From Bacillus paralicheniformis (GTDB lineage: Bacteria > Bacillota > Bacilli > Bacillales > Bacillaceae): a stretch of 55,740 nucleotides of DNA. The notes beneath the pieces were generated by a model. That model was not told where the DNA came from. It made no database searches and saw only the letters and a list, made by a program, of their open reading frames with translations. Both the position numbers and the translations under genes were made by a program. Shown one piece after another: positions 50,984-55,740 of this stretch; position 1 is the stretch's first letter, and every line of letters begins with the position of its first letter. Where the stretch lies: contig NZ_LBMN02000034.1 in NCBI RefSeq assembly GCF_001042485.2, positions 1 through 55,740 of the forward strand, in the 5' to 3' direction.

Positions 50984-51841
50984 ATGGCGCTTCAAACAGC
51001 GGTGCGTTCAAAGAAGTTGACCGCAAAGCAATACACATTGTCTTATGAAGATAAAACATTGATCATGGGGATTTTAAATGTGACGCCCGATTCTTTTTCA
51101 GACGGCGGAAAATATAACAGCATCGACCGCGCCGTTATTCATGCAAAGCAAATGATCGAAGACGGCGCCCATATCCTTGATATCGGAGGAGAATCAACGA
51201 GGCCGGGGGCGGAAAAGGTTTCTCTTGATGAGGAGCTGTCAAGGGTCATACCTGTAATTGAAAAACTTGTTCAGGAAATCGACGTGCCGATTTCTGTTGA
51301 CACTTATAAAGCAAAAGTGGCGGATGAAGCCCTTAAGGCCGGTGCAGCGATTATCAATGATGTCTGGGGAGCAAAAGCAGACCATGACATGGCCCGGGTT
51401 GCGGCCGCTCATAATGTGCCGATTATCTTGATGCATAACCGCGAGGAACGGAATTATAAGGACTTGATCCCGGACATGCTGTCTGATTTGATGGAATGTG
51501 TGAGCATTGCAAAATCAGCAGGCGTTCAAGATCATCACATCGTACTTGATCCGGGTATCGGCTTTGCCAAAACGTATCATGACAATCTGGCGGTCATGAA
51601 CCAGCTTGAGAAATTCAGCGAACTCGGATACCCGGTTTTATTGGGGACGTCACGCAAAAAATTTATCGGCCGCGTTCTGGATCTGCCGCCTGAGGAGAGG
51701 GCGGAAGGCACGGGCGCGACGGTATGCCTCGGTATTCAAAAAGGGTGCGATATCGTCAGGGTGCATGACGTCAAGCAAATTTCCAGGATGGCAAAAATGA
51801 TGGATGCCATGATTGATAAAGGAGGCGTTTATCATCGATAA
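50984..51841 (+). CDS. sul: Dihydropteroate synthase
   Basis: Condenses 4-aminobenzoate with dihydropterin pyrophosphate; the sulfonamide target (folP). 285 residues, same as B. subtilis. TIM barrel with MGILNVTPDSFSDGG (~27-41), DIGGESTRPGA (~65-75), VSVDTYKA-like and RVHDV (~262). ATG 50984 is chosen with AAGGGTGAAGG upstream; GTG 50975 lies within that SD. The 3' end contains the SD of folB. Confidence 0.96.
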   Translation: MALQTAVRSKKLTAKQYTLSYEDKTLIMGILNVTPDSFSDGGKYNSIDRAVIHAKQMIEDGAHILDIGGESTRPGAEKVSLDEELSRVIPVIEKLVQEIDVPISVDTYKAKVADEALKAGAAIINDVWGAKADHDMARVAAAHNVPIILMHNREERNYKDLIPDMLSDLMECVSIAKSAGVQDHHIVLDPGIGFAKTYHDNLAVMNQLEKFSELGYPVLLGTSRKKFIGRVLDLPPEERAEGTGATVCLGIQKGCDIVRVHDVKQISRMAKMMDAMIDKGGVYHR

Positions 51842-52196
51842 AGTGTATGTAGAGGGCATGGAGTTTTACGGATATCACGGTGTTTTCAAAGAAGAAAACA
51901 AACTTGGCCAAAGATTCCGCGTTGATCTGACAGCATTTCTAGACTTAAGCGAAGCCGGAAAAACGGATCGTATTGATGCCACCATTAATTATGCTGATTT
52001 GTATAAGCTGTGCAAAGAGGTTGTGGAGGGAGAGCCGGTCAACCTTGTGGAGACCCTCGCAGAAACGATTGCCGCAAAAGTGCTGAAGCATTTTGAAGCG
52101 GTTCAGGAATGCACGGTCAAAGTCGTCAAGCCTGACCCGCCTATACCGGGACACTATAAATCGGTGGCCATCGAGATGACGAGGAAACGACAATGA
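51834..52196 (+). CDS. folB: Dihydroneopterin aldolase, apparent AUC start
   Basis: Converts 7,8-dihydroneopterin to hydroxymethyl-dihydropterin. The body (DKVYVEGMEFYGYHGVF onward; NLVETLAETIA; PDPPIPGHYKSVA) is a complete FolB, with the catalytic Glu/Lys region intact. From ATC 51834 it is 120 residues, the exact B. subtilis length, and ATC replaces the ATG of the family start (M-D-K-V-Y). AAAGGAGG (51818-51825) lies 8 bases upstream. Alternatives are TTG 51813 (upstream of the SD, 127 residues) or GTG 51843 (117 residues, 17 bases from the SD). It overlaps the sul stop, so coupling may help initiation. Confidence 0.9.
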   Translation: MDKVYVEGMEFYGYHGVFKEENKLGQRFRVDLTAFLDLSEAGKTDRIDATINYADLYKLCKEVVEGEPVNLVETLAETIAAKVLKHFEAVQECTVKVVKPDPPIPGHYKSVAIEMTRKRQ

Positions 52197-52693
52197 ACAA
52201 TTCGGCATATATAGCGCTCGGCTCGAATATCGGCCAGCGGGAAGAATATTTAAAAAAAGCTGTCTCTCTCCTCCATCAACATCCGTCTGTACAGGTGACA
52301 GACATCTCGTCGATTTATGAAACAGATCCTGTCGGGTATACAGACCAAGATCTATTTTTAAACATGGCTGCAGCTGTTAAAACATCTCTTTCACCGTTTG
52401 AATTGCTTGATTTGACTCAGCGTATTGAAAAAGAACTCGGCCGCAAACGCGACATCAGATGGGGGCCGAGAACTGCAGACCTTGACATTTTGTTGTATAA
52501 TCGTGAAAATATTGAGACAGAGCAACTTATCGTTCCTCATCCTAGAATGCATGAACGTTTGTTTGTGCTCATCCCGCTGCTGGAGATTTATCCCGAGCTT
52601 GAGGGAGCTGTCAATCATGCGAAAAATCAAGAAGGTGTAAGAGTATGGAAGCAGAAATCTGGGGTAGACGAATTCGTGCATATCGAAAGCTGA
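52193..52693 (+). CDS. folK: 2-amino-4-hydroxy-6-hydroxymethyldihydropteridine pyrophosphokinase
   Basis: Transfers pyrophosphate from ATP to hydroxymethyl-dihydropterin, giving the substrate of Sul. 166 residues (B. subtilis 167). YIALGSNIGQREEYL (~6-20), YETDPVGYTDQDLFLNMA (~43-60), and the signature RWGPRTADLDILLY (~85-98) with the two catalytic Asp. It starts inside the folB stop (ATGA) and overlaps yazB by 49 bases. Confidence 0.96.
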   Translation: MNNSAYIALGSNIGQREEYLKKAVSLLHQHPSVQVTDISSIYETDPVGYTDQDLFLNMAAAVKTSLSPFELLDLTQRIEKELGRKRDIRWGPRTADLDILLYNRENIETEQLIVPHPRMHERLFVLIPLLEIYPELEGAVNHAKNQEGVRVWKQKSGVDEFVHIES

Positions 52694-52854
52694 AGGGTTA
52701 TACTCAAGAAGGGTTTGCAAAAGCATTGGGTATATCCGTTTCTGTGCTTGGTGAAGTAGAACGCGGGAATCGTATGCCGTCGGAGAGCATGCTCAGGGAT
52801 GTAGCCAATACTTTAAATATAACAGTGGAGGAATTATCTCCATCAGAAGAATAA
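52645..52854 (+). CDS. yazB: Small Xre-family HTH protein YazB
   Basis: 69 residues, same as B. subtilis YazB. Almost the entire protein is a Cro/C1-type helix-turn-helix (RIRAYRKLKGYTQEGFAKAL, recognition helix SVSVLGEVERGNRMPSE). Target genes are unknown; conserved position in the folate operon hints at local regulation, which is inference. It is encoded in a different frame over the 3' end of folK (49-base overlap), with AGAAGGTG as SD. Confidence 0.92.
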   Translation: MEAEIWGRRIRAYRKLKGYTQEGFAKALGISVSVLGEVERGNRMPSESMLRDVANTLNITVEELSPSEE

Positions 52855-52870
52855 GAAAGGAGGACTAAAA

Positions 52871-53872
52871 ATGTTTAAAATCGGTGATATAGAATTAAAA
52901 AACAGGGTTGTGCTTGCGCCGATGGCCGGTGTCTGCAACTCCGCCTTCCGCTTGACGGTTAAGGAATTCGGAGCGGGTTTGGTCTGCGCCGAAATGGTCA
53001 GCGATAAAGCGATCCTTTACAATAATGCAAAAACGATGGGAATGCTTTATATCGATGAACGTGAAAAACCGCTCAGCCTGCAGATCTTCGGCGGCGAAAA
53101 AGAAACGCTTGTCGAAGCGGCGAGGTTTGTTGACCAAAACACAACTGCGGATATTATTGATATAAACATGGGATGTCCGGTGCCAAAGATTACAAAATGT
53201 GATGCAGGAGCCAAATGGCTGCTTGATCCGAATAAAATTTATGAAATGGTTTCTGCAGTAGTGGAGGCTGTTGACAAGCCGGTGACCGTAAAAATGAGAA
53301 TGGGCTGGGATGAAGACCATATCTTTGCCGTTGAGAATGCGAAAGCTGTAGAGCGCGCAGGCGGAAAAGCGGTCGCTCTTCACGGGCGGACCCGCGTGCA
53401 AATGTACGAAGGAACGGCAAATTGGGATATTATCAAAGAAGTGAAGCAGTCCGTTTCAATACCGGTAATCGGAAACGGTGATGTCAAAACTCCGCAAGAT
53501 GCAAAACGCATGCTTGATGAAACAGGGGTTGACGGTGTCATGATCGGCCGTGCAGCGCTGGGTAACCCGTGGATGATTTACCGTACGGTTCACTATTTAG
53601 AAACAGGCGAATTGAAAGATGAGCCGAAAGTGCGTGAGAAAATGTCTGTCTGCAAACTTCACCTTGACCGATTAATCGGACTGAAAGGCGAAAATGTTGC
53701 GGTTCGCGAAATGAGAAAGCACGCAGCCTGGTATCTAAAAGGCATAAGAGGAAACGCAAAGGTCCGGAATGAAATTAATCATTGCGAAACGAGGGATGAG
53801 CTCGTTCAGCTTTTAGACGCGTTTACGATTGAAGCCGAGGCAAAAGAGCTTCAGGATGCAAAAGTAGGATAA
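52871..53872 (+). CDS. dusB: tRNA-dihydrouridine synthase DusB (YacF)
   Basis: Flavoenzyme that reduces uridine to dihydrouridine in tRNA D loops. 333 residues, same as B. subtilis. FMN-binding TIM barrel: VVLAPMAGVCNSAFR (~12-26), catalytic Cys102 in NMGCPVPK, ALHGRTR (~168), GNGDV (~197) and GRAALGNPW (~222). SD AAGGAGG before ATG. Ends with its own terminator, separating it from lysS. Confidence 0.95.
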   Translation: MFKIGDIELKNRVVLAPMAGVCNSAFRLTVKEFGAGLVCAEMVSDKAILYNNAKTMGMLYIDEREKPLSLQIFGGEKETLVEAARFVDQNTTADIIDINMGCPVPKITKCDAGAKWLLDPNKIYEMVSAVVEAVDKPVTVKMRMGWDEDHIFAVENAKAVERAGGKAVALHGRTRVQMYEGTANWDIIKEVKQSVSIPVIGNGDVKTPQDAKRMLDETGVDGVMIGRAALGNPWMIYRTVHYLETGELKDEPKVREKMSVCKLHLDRLIGLKGENVAVREMRKHAAWYLKGIRGNAKVRNEINHCETRDELVQLLDAFTIEAEAKELQDAKVG

Positions 53873-53886
53873 ATCCGACCTCTGCT

Positions 53887-53913
53887 CACTGCCAGTTTTC
53901 ACTGGCAGTTTTT
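53887..53913 (+). terminator. dusB (folate operon) terminator
   Basis: ACTGCCAG / CTGGCAGT hairpin with a 6-base loop and T5. Read-through into lysS, 40 bases away, is possible. Confidence 0.9.
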
Positions 53914-53950
53914 CTGCTTTTTTCCTGAAAGACTAAAAGTAACGGAGTGA

Positions 53951-55456
<1,506 letters not shown>

Positions 55457-55467
55457 ATGACATTTGG

Positions 55468-55501
55468 GCAGCAGCCGTGTAACAAGCGGCTGCTGCGTAT
55501 T
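55468..55501 (+). terminator. lysS terminator
   Basis: Perfect 10-bp stem GCAGCAGCCG / CGGCTGCTGC; the tail is only partly T-rich (GTATTT). Confidence 0.75.
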
Positions 55502-55533
55502 TAAAACAAATTAAATTTTTTCTCAAAAAAGTA

Positions 55534-55562
55534 TTGCACAATCATAAATACGGTGGTATATT
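55534..55562 (+). promoter_or_regulatory. rRNA operon promoter P1
   Basis: TTGCAC (55534-55539), 17-base spacer, TATATT (55557-55562), in an A/T-rich context. Confidence 0.8.
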
Positions 55563-55617
55563 ATTATTCGTTGCCGCAAAACGGCGGCGAAAGAAAAAAA
55601 GAACTTAAAAAAAGTTC

Positions 55618-55646
55618 TTGACTTAATATCCGAGATTGGATATAAT
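55618..55646 (+). promoter_or_regulatory. rRNA operon promoter P2 and 16S leader
   Basis: TTGACT (55618-55623), 17-base spacer, perfect TATAAT (55641-55646). The -35 is preceded by AAGAACTT...AAGTTCTT, an inverted repeat. CTTTGAAAACTAAACAA and the bases to the window end are the typical Bacillus pre-16S leader, so a 16S gene should begin just outside the window. Confidence 0.88.
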
Positions 55647-55740
55647 ACAAAAGTCGCTTTAATAATGATCTTTGAAAACTAAACAAGACAAACGTACCTG
55701 TTAATTCATTAAATAAATCGTACATGCGAATGTGCGTAGT

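Overview
This window is a gene-dense, almost entirely plus-strand piece of a Bacillus chromosome. It matches, gene for gene, the origin-proximal csfB-lysS region known from Bacillus subtilis. Predicted protein lengths, for example Mfd 1177, GlmU 456, SpoVT 178 and LysS 499 residues, agree exactly or nearly with my memory of the B. subtilis proteins. Sequence differences, G+C-rich spacer repeats and the overall composition suggest a relative of the B. licheniformis type rather than B. subtilis itself. That species guess is inference; no database was searched.

Layout. The window opens in the last ~50 bases of a 5S rRNA gene and closes in the promoter and leader region of another rRNA operon, so it is a complete inter-rrn segment. 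0.2-9.7 kb: csfB, xpaC-yaaN, yaaO-tmk-darA-yaaR-holB-ricT-yabA, and trmN6-yazA-rsmI. 9.7-10.5 kb: abrB, the only minus-strand gene, divergent from metS. 10.5-17.4 kb: metS, tatD, yabE, rnmV-rsmA, yabG. 17.6-25.5 kb: veg, sspF, ispE, purR-ridA, spoVG, glmU-prs, ctc-pth, fin. 25.6-35.2 kb: mfd, spoVT, yabM-yabN-rqcP, yabP-yabQ-divIC, yabR. 35.3-41.6 kb: tRNA-Met and tRNA-Glu, spoIIE, yabS-yabT, tilS. 41.5-55.5 kb: hprT, ftsH, coaX, hslO, yacD, cysK, and the folate operon pabB-pabA-pabC-sul-folB-folK-yazB-dusB, then lysS.

The genes fall into interlocking themes. Sporulation control: csfB, fin, spoIIE, spoVT, spoVG, yabG, yabP/Q, yabS/T, sspF and abrB, with recognisable promoters for sigma-F/G, H, E and K and Spo0A boxes. 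Translation, RNA maturation and ribosome quality control: metS, lysS, tilS, trmN6, rsmI, rsmA, rnmV, dusB, pth, rqcP, two tRNAs and ctc. Replication and repair: holB, yabA, tmk, mfd. Envelope and cell division: glmU, ispE, divIC, yabE, ftsH. Folate, purine and cofactor supply: pab/sul/fol, prs, purR, coaX, hprT.

I found no prophage, insertion sequence, CRISPR array, secondary-metabolite cluster or defence island, and no broken genes. The most interesting signals are regulatory or translational: two genes (yabE and folB) whose Shine-Dalgarno sequence points to an in-frame AUC rather than AUG/GUG/UUG; an ECF-sigma promoter antisense to yabE; a TRAP-type triplet-repeat RNA site over the pabA start; a 3-codon minigene and a wide perfect inverted repeat in front of glmU; a tandem G+C-rich repeat between sspF and ispE; and extra Spo0A-box-like sites between abrB and metS.
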